Notes under the pieces: model-generated
Told to the model about the DNA's origin: nothing
The model's input: only the letters and a program-made list of their open reading frames with translations
The model's database searches: none
Shown: positions 17,922 to 25,987 of the stretch, piece after piece
Numbering within the stretch: the stretch's first letter is position 1
Layout: each line of letters begins with the position of its first letter
Translations under genes and position numbers: made by a program
NCBI GenBank assembly: GCA_965206015.1
Contig: CBDBIW010000016.1
Location: 558,001 to 622,000 of the forward strand
Reading direction: 5' to 3'
Length of the DNA stretch: 64,000 bases
Source of the DNA: JAJCYL01 sp965206015
GTDB taxonomy: Bacteria > Bacteroidota > Bacteroidia > Cytophagales > Cyclobacteriaceae

Positions 17922-19472
17922 CATAGTCGTTAACTTAAGCATTGTTGAATTACTTGATAATGAGTGATTTTACCTTTAGGAGCTTGACATGCCGTATTAT
18001 AAATAGCGGGTAAGAACACATTTTCAATCCATAAGTTCATTGATTTAGGATCTATAAGGACTTTTCTTAGAGTTGGAGAAAGACTTCTACATCTTTTGAA
18101 AAATTTCAAAACACTAAGCCCTTGGTCAGGTTGATATGTTTGGATGTATTTGTTACAAGTCATGAATAGTTTCCAATTAACTAATATCCAGAGCAACTGA
18201 GTTAACAGTTGACACTCAAAACGCTCCTTTCTTACTTTCTTTACTTGGTCAATTTCAAAAAATGACTTCCAGGATTTAAAGACCAACTCGATTTGCCATC
18301 TTAAATAATAGGCTTTTCTTATGTTCTCTACAGGTAAATATTGTTGTTCAACATTTGTAATGAAGGTATTGTAACGGCATCTGATCTTGTGAACCTCAGA
18401 GATATTCACTTTCCTGCTTTTTGCTGATTGACGAGCTTTCTTAAGTCTTTTTTCATATTCTCGGTCATTAAGTCGCTCGACAACTAACCTACAGGGAATT
18501 TTATGTTTTTCATAGATAAATACATCTAGTGCAGAAGTACTTATACCTAATCGATTAAATCTTCTATCAATTTCTTTCCAAGACACTTCTTTATTTTCTG
18601 AGGTATAAATATTTGCTTGAGGTGGTAGCCGGTTTAAGAAGTAAGCGGACTTATCTATGATTGCTTTCAGATAGGTAGGAGTAATGTAGCCTAAGTCACG
18701 AATGTGCAACCCTCCCTCGGTAATTGATTCTATTGTTTCATTCGAATCTTTTTGATCATTTCTACTTCGATTAGTTAACATCAAGTCCTTCCATTGGCCA
18801 CTTAATAGATCATATTCGTACTGGATTTGCATTAATCCATTGGTCTTGCTGAAGTTTCCAAAACCTGGATAATCTCCATTGTAATCATCTGGTAATGATA
18901 ATCTAGTTGAATCCTTAATCTTTATGCACGTAAAATGACTAGCTGTTGATAGTTTGGCTGATGAAGTAAATTGACTAGATAATTGTTCTTTAATCAGTTC
19001 TTGCAAAAACGTAACTCCTTGTTGAGTAAATCGTTTGTGCACGGCTTCTTTACTGATATCAATGGCAAAGTTTAAATGCAAATCTGCTGCAATATCTTCC
19101 AGACTAGTTTGAGCTTGATTACAAGTTGAAAACATAAGAGTATTCAACAGATCAGAAGCAACCAGTTTTCGTTTTCGCTTTACAAACCCTGTTTCCTTGG
19201 CTAGTTGATCTATTTTTTCTTTTGACAGAGTATTCTCAATGCTATACTTAAGTTCATCAGCATACTTCTGAATAAAGATTTTCCTGCTAATTTGAAGTGT
19301 GTTTCTCCCTTAGTTTGATGATATTAGTAATGTCATTGCGGGGGCAAAATCAAAGAAAAATAACCCGCTATTTAAAGTACCAAAAATGGGGAGAAAACTA
19401 ACAAAATCTACCCGAGAAGGGTATGCTCACTTTAAAAAGAAAACCATCTGCACCCTTAAGTTAACGACTATG
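17922..19472 (-). mobile_element. IS4-family insertion sequence with intact ends and target duplication
   Basis: The 1551-bp element is bounded by perfect 18-bp inverted repeats, CATAGTCGTTAACTTAAG at 17922-17939 and its complement at 19455-19472. It is flanked by a perfect 10-bp direct repeat, GTGGGATGAC, at 17912-17921 and 19473-19482. Removing the element and one repeat copy restores a continuous intergenic sequence. A transposase with the IS4 Y-R-E-K signature fills it. The perfect ends and target duplication indicate a fairly recent insertion. Confidence 0.95.
17930..19147 (-). CDS. IS4-family transposase
   Basis: A DDE transposase. Catalytic Asp residues are likely those in CIKIKDSTRLSLPDD and LHIRDLGYITPTY; the IS4 signature Y-x2-R-x3-E-x6-K fits YYLRWQIELVFKSWK exactly. 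The stop lies inside the left inverted repeat. From this ATG it is 405 residues, but the same frame stays open about 160 bases upstream with transposase-like sequence (KEKIDQLAKETGFVKRKRKL) and no ATG, so either a non-standard start is used or the original start codon has been lost. Confidence 0.9.
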   Translation of the reverse strand: MNTLMFSTCNQAQTSLEDIAADLHLNFAIDISKEAVHKRFTQQGVTFLQELIKEQLSSQFTSSAKLSTASHFTCIKIKDSTRLSLPDDYNGDYPGFGNFSKTNGLMQIQYEYDLLSGQWKDLMLTNRSRNDQKDSNETIESITEGGLHIRDLGYITPTYLKAIIDKSAYFLNRLPPQANIYTSENKEVSWKEIDRRFNRLGISTSALDVFIYEKHKIPCRLVVERLNDREYEKRLKKARQSAKSRKVNISEVHKIRCRYNTFITNVEQQYLPVENIRKAYYLRWQIELVFKSWKSFFEIDQVKKVRKERFECQLLTQLLWILVNWKLFMTCNKYIQTYQPDQGLSVLKFFKRCRSLSPTLRKVLIDPKSMNLWIENVFLPAIYNTACQAPKGKITHYQVIQQCLS

Positions 19473-19609
19473 GTGGGATGACGAAGAACGATTTAGTCAC
19501 CACTAAACTCAAGCTTTCAAAATGTCACACCGAGCTAGTCGAAGTGCATGTTCTAATTACGCCTGCCCTTCAACAGGGCTCGGGATAAAACTCCAGATGA
19601 AGCACAAAA

Positions 19610-19632
19610 AAACCCAACCATAGGCCGGGTTT
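19610..19632 (-). terminator. Rho-independent terminator
   Basis: On the minus strand AAACCCGGCCTATGGTTGGGTT forms a hairpin followed by a run of seven T, 22 bases after the stop of the small CxxC protein gene. Confidence 0.75.
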
Positions 19633-19654
19633 CAAATTTTTCTATAGATTGAGG

Positions 19655-20113
19655 TTATAGCCTGATTTTGCTTGCTCCAGCATCCATCATAGCATAATTC
19701 CTAATTTCCTCGTATTCAACGGGCTCCATATTATCGGTTGCTTTTCCCGCCTTAGGCATTTCTACCTGACCACTATTCGCCCACCATTCTGAAGCATAAC
19801 CACTGGCCTTACCCATATCAACATCAAACTGCTTAATGCATGTCTCACATGTAAGCCACGTCTGATCTTTTTCAGCAGTCTTCTCGAAAATGATACCTCT
19901 CATTTTAGTAGCATTTTCGTCTTTATTCTTGAAATGGCTGGTGGTGTATGCCATCGTTTCGGGCTCGACCATTTTGTTATCCCAGTACTCTTTTGAAATA
20001 ACTACTTGGGCAGTGCTTAACGCATACCCTTCTTCGTGTTCCAAAAGCGTCTTGCAGATACTGCACTGAGCTTTAGGTGTCTTTTTTTTCTTTCCAAATA
20101 AGTTTCCGAACAT
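19655..20113 (-). CDS. Small CxxC-motif protein of unknown function
   Basis: A 152-residue protein I do not recognise. After a basic start (MFGNLFGKKKKTPKAQ) it has one Cys pair, CSICKTLL (residues 17-20), and a second, TCETCIKQF (about residue 95), which could together bind one zinc ion. There is no signal peptide or membrane segment. It stands alone between the IS4 and IS1 elements, with its own terminator, and the frame is intact, so it is likely expressed. Confidence 0.65.
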   Translation of the reverse strand: MFGNLFGKKKKTPKAQCSICKTLLEHEEGYALSTAQVVISKEYWDNKMVEPETMAYTTSHFKNKDENATKMRGIIFEKTAEKDQTWLTCETCIKQFDVDMGKASGYASEWWANSGQVEMPKAGKATDNMEPVEYEEIRNYAMMDAGASKIRL

Positions 20114-20296
20114 GACGTATTGAGTTGTTGACTATTATTATCTGTTACTGGTAGACGTAATTTGAACCTATGGAGTTACAGATTTTGTCATTAGCAGCAA
20201 ATTTAACCCCTTTTCCAGAGTTTATTGTCGATTATGTCATATATAACTGATTCTTTCAAAGATTTTGAGATAGGCACCTGGTAACCTTTATTTTCC

Positions 20297-21037
20297 GGCA
20301 TTGCTAATTAAATATAGTTAATGTGTCATTTCGATGATGCATCAAAAGCAAAACGGATAAAGTAAGCATCTCAATACTTTTTGAATAGCCCTTTGATTTT
20401 CTTCTCATTCTTGCCAAAAAATGCCTGAACAAGCTATTATAGCCTTCTACGGTAAAAGTTTCTGCTTTTGATTGAATGTGTTTGTCTTTAGGGACCATGT
20501 GCTCGTATGACTTCCAGTAATCACTTGCTATAGTATTCATCTGGTTGGTGCCTATTAGCCCCCAGAGCTTTTTTGCTGTCTCAGTACTTCTGTCGCCAAT
20601 AACGAAATTGATGAACTTTTTCCCATATCGATCAACAGCAATCCAAATCCAGCAATAGTTTTTTTGTTTCCAATGTAGCTGTGCATCTGGTCAAGCTCTA
20701 CGAAATCCACTTCGGAACCGCTATTGGACAAGGACTGCACTTCTTGGCCAAAACCCCTTATCCAGTTTAACGCAGATACATTGCTCACGTTGAGTATTCT
20801 ACCGATTGACCGAAAACCCAACCCTTCAAGATATAATTGCAGGGCGTATTTTTTCAACTCTTTTGGTGTTGCCGTAGATTTTTGTTGTGCCGTATAGTGG
20901 TAGCCGCATTTTTTACACTTATACCTTTGTTTTCCTTTTATCTTGCCGGATTTAATGACAGCACGGTTTGAACACTTAAGGACAATTCATGGCTTTTTTC
21001 TGTAAAAATAAGAAAACTATATATAATTAGCAATACC
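20297..21037 (-). mobile_element. IS1-family insertion sequence, copy A
   Basis: A 741-bp element with imperfect 23-bp terminal inverted repeats (GGCATTGCTAATTAAATATAG at the left; the right end read inwards starts GGTATTGCTAATTATATATAG). A second copy of the same length lies at 51702-52442 and defines the boundaries, since similarity ends exactly there. No target-site duplication is evident. The transposase is broken in both copies. Confidence 0.88.
20304..20990 (-). pseudogene. IS1-family transposase, disrupted
   Basis: Joined across frames, the protein starts MNCPKC, continues through a zinc-ribbon (YKCKKCGYHYTAQQKSTATP) and a helix-turn-helix (IGRILNVSNVSALNWI), then the catalytic VDFVELDQMHSYIGNKK and, in another frame, NYCWIWIAVDRYGKKFIN and the C-terminus starting at NTIASDYWKSYEH. 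Two interruptions exist: an extra T after codon 4, unique to this copy, and a frame change at a run of seven A after GNKK, shared with copy B. The first is inactivating; the second could be a programmed -1 frameshift of the kind IS1 uses. Confidence 0.8.
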
Positions 21038-21134
21038 TAATAATTATTTTCTGTGCAGTACCACCAGCTTTTTTACCACAGTGAGTGTATAAACCTGAAA
21101 CCTCATATGTGCTACCGAGTGACAAGCAATGCAG

Positions 21135-21927
21135 TTACAATGACATGCCTCCTTGCATATCGTTATCAATTGCTTTATCGATATGACTTACCAATGTTTT
21201 TTCTAATATGCCATTCATAAACTTATCAAACGCCCTGCCTTTCGGGTTTTTTTCCTGTTCAATTATAGAATCTAAATATTGGCGTTTTTGATTTTCCTTT
21301 ACCATTAATACGGGATATCCTTGTTTGAGTAGCAACATATTGTGCAAAAGCCTGGCCATCCTTCCATTCCCGTCGGTAAAAGGATGTATTTCATTAGCGA
21401 AGCGGTAATGGAATTGGTTCATTGCTTCGACCTCGTGATTGTCTGAACCTGGCAGCCCATTAGTTATTTCGCACAATTTTTCCATTTCAGAAGCCACTTG
21501 ATAAAATGGCAGATATTTTTTATAACCAGATGATCCACGGTAGCCATAATTATTTTCAAGTTTAAATTCACCTGCACCACCCAAAATAGGATCATATTGC
21601 ACCCATTGGGCACGGTTCTTCATCAACATTTTGTGCATTTTTAGTATAGTGGCATTATCAAGGATCAATTTTTTATATAAATCAAAAATGACGTTAAGAA
21701 TCTCCCTATGATTGTTCAGGTCACAGATGTCTTTCAGGCGGGTATCTTTTTTTACCATTCCCGGAACTAAGGAATTTTAAGGTATCTCCATAGGTCAATT
21801 GCAGGCCTTCTATCCTGGTACTATGAAAAGTAAAATCCTCTATTAATTTTTGCCTGGTCTGTTGGGACCATTCACCTGCTTTGAGCCTTAAATATTCTGC
21901 TTTAAGTTTTGATAACCTTTCAGGCAC
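21135..21927 (-). pseudogene. Fic-domain protein with a frameshift near residue 55
   Basis: Fic proteins transfer AMP or related groups to target proteins. The C-terminal frame has the catalytic motif HPFTDGNGRMAR and the flap region EFKLENNYGYRGSSG. The N-terminal frame holds the autoinhibitory motif STRIEG, which together make this a class II Fic protein of about 265 residues. The two halves are joined at a run of seven A (GGTAAAAAAAGATAC at about 21750); removing one A restores a single frame. This is either a real inactivating slip or a base-calling error in a homopolymer. The 3' half alone begins with an ATG and includes the active site but lacks the inhibitory helix, so a deregulated truncated product is conceivable. 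Confidence 0.78.
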
Positions 21928-22150
21928 TAACGTCTAATTTAAAGTCATACCCTATTCCTTTGGTATAAAGTTTAAATAGCCATTGATTGAAATCTATTGG
22001 AAAACAAGCAGGCTCTCCGTCAATTTTAATGACAGTCTTACCGTACATAAAGTTTTCGAAATCCTTTTTCAGCACTCCGGGTACACTGCTAAATAAAACC
22101 GGTTTTTCGGTTGGTACTAAAAAAGAAAAAAAATCCTGTGATTTAATCAT
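21920..22150 (-). CDS. Small protein upstream of and overlapping fic
   Basis: A 76-residue protein (MIKSQDFFSFLVPTEKPVLF ...) without a domain I recognise. Its stop overlaps the fic start by eight bases, so the two are translationally coupled. By position it could be an antitoxin-like or adaptor partner of Fic; nothing in the sequence itself shows this. I prefer the ATG over the GTG two codons earlier. Confidence 0.5.
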   Translation of the reverse strand: MIKSQDFFSFLVPTEKPVLFSSVPGVLKKDFENFMYGKTVIKIDGEPACFPIDFNQWLFKLYTKGIGYDFKLDVSA

Positions 22151-22417
22151 TTTCACAAAGTTAACAGGAAAATATACCGATATCGCAAAAAATGGACTTT
22201 TAATAAAAAATGTACCCCCTTATGGCCAAAGTCGCATTAATCAGCGACTTCGCTGAATTTGCAATTATCTCGAGGGTCGCAAAATTCTGCTACTCTTCAG
22301 AGATATTTTTATTAAGGCATTAATGTATAACAAACACTTACTTTGTTATATTTTTATATAAATATCTCTCTGTTTTAAAATATATTTATTAACTTTGCTC
22401 TTTCAAAATTATATAAA

Positions 22418-22834
22418 ATGAAAGAAGATACAATAAATAGTCTAAAAAATGAGAGAAAAGTTTTCTCAACTAAGATAGCTAAACTACAAGCAAAGGTAGA
22501 TGCTATCAATACTCTCTTATCTACTGAAGACCAATTAATAACTGATAAGGAATTAACATTCCCTAAAGGCAAAACCACATTCCCTAAAGGCAAAACCACA
22601 TTTCCTAAAGGCAAAACCATTGCTCATAAAATAGAGTTTACCCTCTCACAAATTGGGGAAAGTACAGCAAAAGAAATTGCTAACTATATTTTAGAGCATG
22701 ATGATTCAGTAAATAGAGACACTATACACCAAACGGTTACATTAATTACTTCCTCTCATAGTAAGGAGGGAACAGGTAATATAACTGTAAAGGGTAAAAA
22801 TGGTAGAAGCAATATATACGGTCTACTTAGCTAA
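22418..22834 (+). CDS. Small protein with N-terminal coiled coil, 7-residue repeats and winged-helix-like C-terminus
   Basis: A 138-residue protein. Residues 1-40 form an amphipathic coiled coil (KNERKVFSTKIAKLQAKVDA). Residues 47-67 are three copies of a seven-residue unit (TFPKGKT) made by a perfect-to-near-perfect 21-bp repeat. The C-terminal 70 residues (HKIEFTLSQIGESTAKEIAN ... TVTLITSSHSKEG) look like a winged helix. I have seen similar short coiled-coil/winged-helix proteins in Bacteroidetes without a known function. It is alone, with a hairpin just after the stop. Confidence 0.6.
   Translation: MKEDTINSLKNERKVFSTKIAKLQAKVDAINTLLSTEDQLITDKELTFPKGKTTFPKGKTTFPKGKTIAHKIEFTLSQIGESTAKEIANYILEHDDSVNRDTIHQTVTLITSSHSKEGTGNITVKGKNGRSNIYGLLS
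22556..22618 (+). repeat. Three tandem 21-bp units in frame inside a gene
   Basis: Unit ACATTCCCTAAAGGCAAAACC at 22556-22576 and 22577-22597 is identical; the third at 22598-22618 has one change. Being a multiple of three it adds or removes seven residues at a time. Confidence 0.95.
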
Positions 22835-22841
22835 AAAAGAA

Positions 22842-22867
22842 AAAGCTTCTACTGTAATAGAAGCTTT
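22842..22867. terminator. Hairpin terminator
   Basis: AAAGCTTCTA and TAGAAGCTTT pair around a six-base loop, eight bases after the stop of the repeat-containing gene. The T tract is stronger on the minus strand. Confidence 0.6.
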
Positions 22868-22881
22868 CCTCAATATAGAAT

Positions 22882-22949
22882 GGGGGTATCTGGCTGACTG
22901 CTCTGGATTTGACACTCGGATCAGGTGGGTTCAACTCCCACTACCTCCA
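22882..22949 (+). pseudogene. tRNA-like remnant
   Basis: The 5' GGGGGTA pairs with 3' TACCTCC (one G-U) and GTGGGTTCAACTCCCAC is a perfect T arm, so acceptor and T arms are tRNA-like. The D and anticodon arms between them are short and do not fold properly; total length is 68 instead of about 74. Best read as a decayed tRNA or an element-carried tRNA fragment, possibly an old attachment site. Confidence 0.4.
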
Positions 22950-22966
22950 CTTAATTAAACATTATT

Positions 22967-23221
22967 ATGTACAAAAGTACAAAAAACTATACAATTCACC
23001 AATTTAGGGAAGGTTATCCAGACGATGATGCATGTTTGGATAAATTATTTCAACTTAGATGCAGTAATTTAAACAACTGTCTTAAATGTGGTGAGTCTAT
23101 AACTTATAGACGTGTACCCATAAGAAAATGCTATCAATGTCTTAAATTTTATCACCCACTATTTCCTTGTAAGGATACCATATTCGAGAATACCAAGTTA
23201 CCTCTTATATATTGGTTCTAA
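22967..23221 (+). pseudogene. IS1595-family (ISXO2-like) transposase N-terminal fragment
   Basis: Eighty-four residues with the zinc-ribbon of this family: CLDKLFQLRCSNLNNCLKCG, then RRVPIRKCYQCLKF, then DTIFENTKLPLIYWF, after which it stops. The DDE-like catalytic domain is missing. No inverted repeats were identified. Confidence 0.65.
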
Positions 23222-23286
23222 AAATAGAATATATTTGTCAATCCTGACCCAATGTCACTAAGATAAGCACTTATAAATTTTTATAA

Positions 23287-23750
23287 GTGCTAGAGTATTT
23301 GATAAAAGGTTTGATTTTTCGTGCTGGGGAGTATTGCATGCCACCACCAAATCCGTCAGAGTTATTATTAGGTCAAGCATTTGATGCATTTTTGGATAAA
23401 CTTAAGAAGAAGTTTGATATGGTTATCCTGGATACGCCTCCGGTTGGTCTAGGTACTGATGATGTCCTGGCTATGCAAAAAGCAGATTTACCGATATTTG
23501 TATTTAGAGTAGACTATTCCCACAAATCTTTCGTTAACAGTCTAAATAATCTTGTAAAAACTAATCACTTTCAAAACCTTTCCGTTCTAATCAATTCGGT
23601 TAAATATTCTAAAAGTTATCTCGGTTAAATATTCTAAAAGTTATCGGTTATGGACGCAGCTATGGATATGGTGTCGGCTATTGCGAGGATAGTGAAACTA
23701 AGAATGGGAAGTATTTCAAATTCCCTAAATCGTTCCATATAAATAAATGA
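23287..23750 (+). pseudogene. C-terminal fragment of a polysaccharide tyrosine autokinase (BY-kinase)
   Basis: The sequence matches the C-terminal half of a Wzc-type kinase: PPPNPSELLLG, Walker B FDMVILDTPPVGL and LSVLINSVKYSKSY, followed in another frame by the tyrosine-rich tail GYGRSYGYGVGY. A perfect 25-bp tandem duplication (23596-23645) shifts the frame just before the tail. The Walker A part and the whole membrane domain are absent. It is a relic of a capsule or exopolysaccharide locus that has been deleted. Confidence 0.75.
23596..23645 (+). repeat. Perfect 25-bp tandem duplication
   Basis: TCGGTTAAATATTCTAAAAG plus TTATC is repeated head to tail. Because 25 is not a multiple of three it breaks the kinase frame. 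Confidence 0.95.
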
Positions 23751-23811
23751 TCTGACCTCATTTATTTGATCATTTAATTCTTTATTTTAACTGGTAATTG
23801 AATAGACGTTA

Positions 23812-25218
23812 ATGGCAGAAGATTTCAAGAGAGATAAGCATTCCGAATTAATAAGGAAATTCGAAGCTCATCTTAATGACAAGGAAAGCCACTACTTTGA
23901 CTCAGAGGCTTTCGAAGAGATCATTAACTATTACCTTACCCACGGTAACCTGAATGAAGCCCTTCACGCCAGTGGCTTGTCAATCGACCAATTTCCTTTT
24001 TCCGCAGAACTAATGCTTCTCCGTGCTCAATTACTCAGCGATATGCACAAGAGTAATGAAGCACTTGCTGTCTTGGAGGACATCCTGAGAATTCAACCCA
24101 GTGACCCCGAGGTATTGTGTCTAAAGGGTAATGTGCATTTGGATCTTGAACAATTTGATGCAGCAATTGATGATTTTGAACAAGCACTTATTCTAAGTTC
24201 GGAACCTGATGAAATCAATTACAACATCGGAATAGCTTATCAAAGCAAAGGGGATTATAAGATTGCAGCAGACTATTATAAAAATGCCATCAATACCAAC
24301 TTATACCATGAAAATGCCCTTTATGAACTGGCTTTTTGCCTGGAGGCATTAGGAGAGTTAGAAACGAGCCTCTCTTATTATCAAAAATTCATTGACGAAG
24401 ACCCATATTCGGAATTTGCATGGTATAATCTGGGTATAGTTTTAAGCAAACTTGGTCGGTTTAAAGAGGGTATTGAGGCTTATGAATATGCAATTGCTAT
24501 AGATGAGGATTTTAGTTCAGCGCATTTTAATATGGCAAATGCCCTTATGAGTCTCGAAAGGTATACCGAAGCTATAGATTCCTATAAATGTACTATCAAA
24601 AAGGAGGGTACGAGTTCAGAATCATATTATTGTATTGCAGAAGCATATGAGAAGTTAGAGCAATATGAATTAGCTATCAGATATTTCAGAAAGTCTGCGA
24701 AAATTGATCCTTTTTATGGAGAAGCATGGTTTGGTATTGGGTATTGCCTTTCTATGCAAGAGAAATACCATGAGGCCATCCATTTCATAAACAAAGCTTT
24801 GAAATTCAGTATTGAACATGCTGAGTATTGGTTGGCTTTAGCGATCTCAGAATTTAAGGTTGGCAATTTGGTGTCTGCCCAAGATGCTTTTGAGGAGGCC
24901 AGTCAACTTGATCCCACAAATGCTGAAATATGGTTGGAATGGTCCTGGACCCATTACGAACAGGGTGATTACCATAGAGCCATTGAGTTGGTACTTAATG
25001 GCATTGAGGAATGTGCTGAGGACTCAAATTTGTATTATAGAATTACTGCCTATTTAATTGTCAATGGTAAATACAAACAAGCCTTTAACTTTTTGGAAAA
25101 TGCTTTAGTTTTGGACTTTGAAAATCACACGGTCCTATTTGAGTTTTTCCCCAAACTTGAAACTCAAAAGGCGTTATTCAGAATCATCGATCAATACAGA
25201 AAAAAGAATTCTAAATGA
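23812..25218 (+). CDS. Tetratricopeptide-repeat protein
   Basis: A 468-residue protein made almost wholly of TPR units (about eleven), for example ALAVLEDILRIQPSDPEVLC and GIEAYEYAIAIDEDFSSAHF, with the usual W/L/Y-G-A-Y-A-P pattern at helix positions. No signal peptide, so probably cytoplasmic and a protein-binding scaffold. The stop overlaps the start of the phosphosulfolactate synthase gene (ATGA), making it the first gene of a tightly coupled run. TPR proteins like this are common at this position in Cytophagales; the partner is unknown. Confidence 0.88.
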   Translation: MAEDFKRDKHSELIRKFEAHLNDKESHYFDSEAFEEIINYYLTHGNLNEALHASGLSIDQFPFSAELMLLRAQLLSDMHKSNEALAVLEDILRIQPSDPEVLCLKGNVHLDLEQFDAAIDDFEQALILSSEPDEINYNIGIAYQSKGDYKIAADYYKNAINTNLYHENALYELAFCLEALGELETSLSYYQKFIDEDPYSEFAWYNLGIVLSKLGRFKEGIEAYEYAIAIDEDFSSAHFNMANALMSLERYTEAIDSYKCTIKKEGTSSESYYCIAEAYEKLEQYELAIRYFRKSAKIDPFYGEAWFGIGYCLSMQEKYHEAIHFINKALKFSIEHAEYWLALAISEFKVGNLVSAQDAFEEASQLDPTNAEIWLEWSWTHYEQGDYHRAIELVLNGIEECAEDSNLYYRITAYLIVNGKYKQAFNFLENALVLDFENHTVLFEFFPKLETQKALFRIIDQYRKKNSK

Positions 25219-25976
25219 ATTACGAACTTGCTGATCTTCCCGAGAGGACCAAAAAACCTCGACAGGAAGGTTATACAATGGCCATGGATACAGGCCTCAG
25301 TCTTCGGGAAGTAGAAGATTTTATAGATGTGGCCGGCGGTTATACCGACATAGTCAAGCTTGGATGGGTAACATCTTACGTTACTCCAAAACTTAAAGAG
25401 AAAATTGAGATTTATCGATCTGCGAACATCCCGGTATATTTAGGCGGAACTCTTTTTGAAGCATTCATAATTAGAGACCAACTCGATGATTTCAGGAAAG
25501 TTTTAGATAAATATCAACTTAAATATGCTGAGGTATCTGATGGCTCAATCGAAATTCCGCATGACAAGAAGTGCGAAATAATTAGGACCTTGCAAGAGCA
25601 GGTAACCGTATTATCCGAGGTTGGTTCTAAGGATGCGGAAAAGATTATTCCTCCCTATCAATGGATAGAACTGATGAAGACTGAGCTTGAGGCAGGTGCG
25701 TGGAAAATAATTGGTGAAGCCCGAGAATCTGGAAATGTCGGACTATTTCGTGCTAATGGAGAGGTACGTTCGGGTTTGGTACAAGAAATATTGACCCAAA
25801 TCCCAAATGACAAGATCATTTGGGAAGCTCCTCAGAAAGAGCAACAAGTTTGGTTCGTGAAATTGTTAGGAGCCAACGTTAACCTTGGAAATATTGCACC
25901 AAATGAGGTGATCTCATTAGAGACCGTACGCCTTGGTTTGAGAGGTGATACTTTTCATCTTTTCTTAAATACCTGA
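25215..25976 (+). CDS. Phosphosulfolactate synthase family protein
   Basis: Family members (ComA) add sulfite to phosphoenolpyruvate to give phosphosulfolactate, the first step of coenzyme M synthesis in methanogens and of sulfolactate synthesis in Bacillus. At 253 residues the length fits, and family segments are visible: KPRQEGYTMAMDTGLSLREV, VDIVKLGW-type DIVKLGWVTSYV, YLGGTLFEAF, YAEVSDGSIEIP and the C-terminal DKIIWEAPQKEQQVWFVKLL. In Bacteroidetes the pathway downstream is not established; a link to sulfonolipid or sulfolactate metabolism is possible but is inference. It overlaps the TPR gene by four bases and precedes a DUF368 transporter by 11. Confidence 0.85.
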   Translation: MNYELADLPERTKKPRQEGYTMAMDTGLSLREVEDFIDVAGGYTDIVKLGWVTSYVTPKLKEKIEIYRSANIPVYLGGTLFEAFIIRDQLDDFRKVLDKYQLKYAEVSDGSIEIPHDKKCEIIRTLQEQVTVLSEVGSKDAEKIIPPYQWIELMKTELEAGAWKIIGEARESGNVGLFRANGEVRSGLVQEILTQIPNDKIIWEAPQKEQQVWFVKLLGANVNLGNIAPNEVISLETVRLGLRGDTFHLFLNT

Positions 25977-25987
25977 CAAGTCTAACT

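Noticed and set aside
17823..17942. Forty-codon N-terminal extension of murI
   Set aside because: It reads through an intergenic palindromic repeat and into the IS4 end; the family N-terminus begins at the ATG at 17822.
20289..21046. Target-site duplication around IS1 copy A
   Set aside because: The flanks TTATTTTCC and TAATAATTA do not match at 8-9 bp; copy B also shows none.
22556..22618. Possible CRISPR array
   Set aside because: The three units are contiguous with no spacers and lie in frame inside a protein gene. No CRISPR array or cas gene was seen anywhere in the window.
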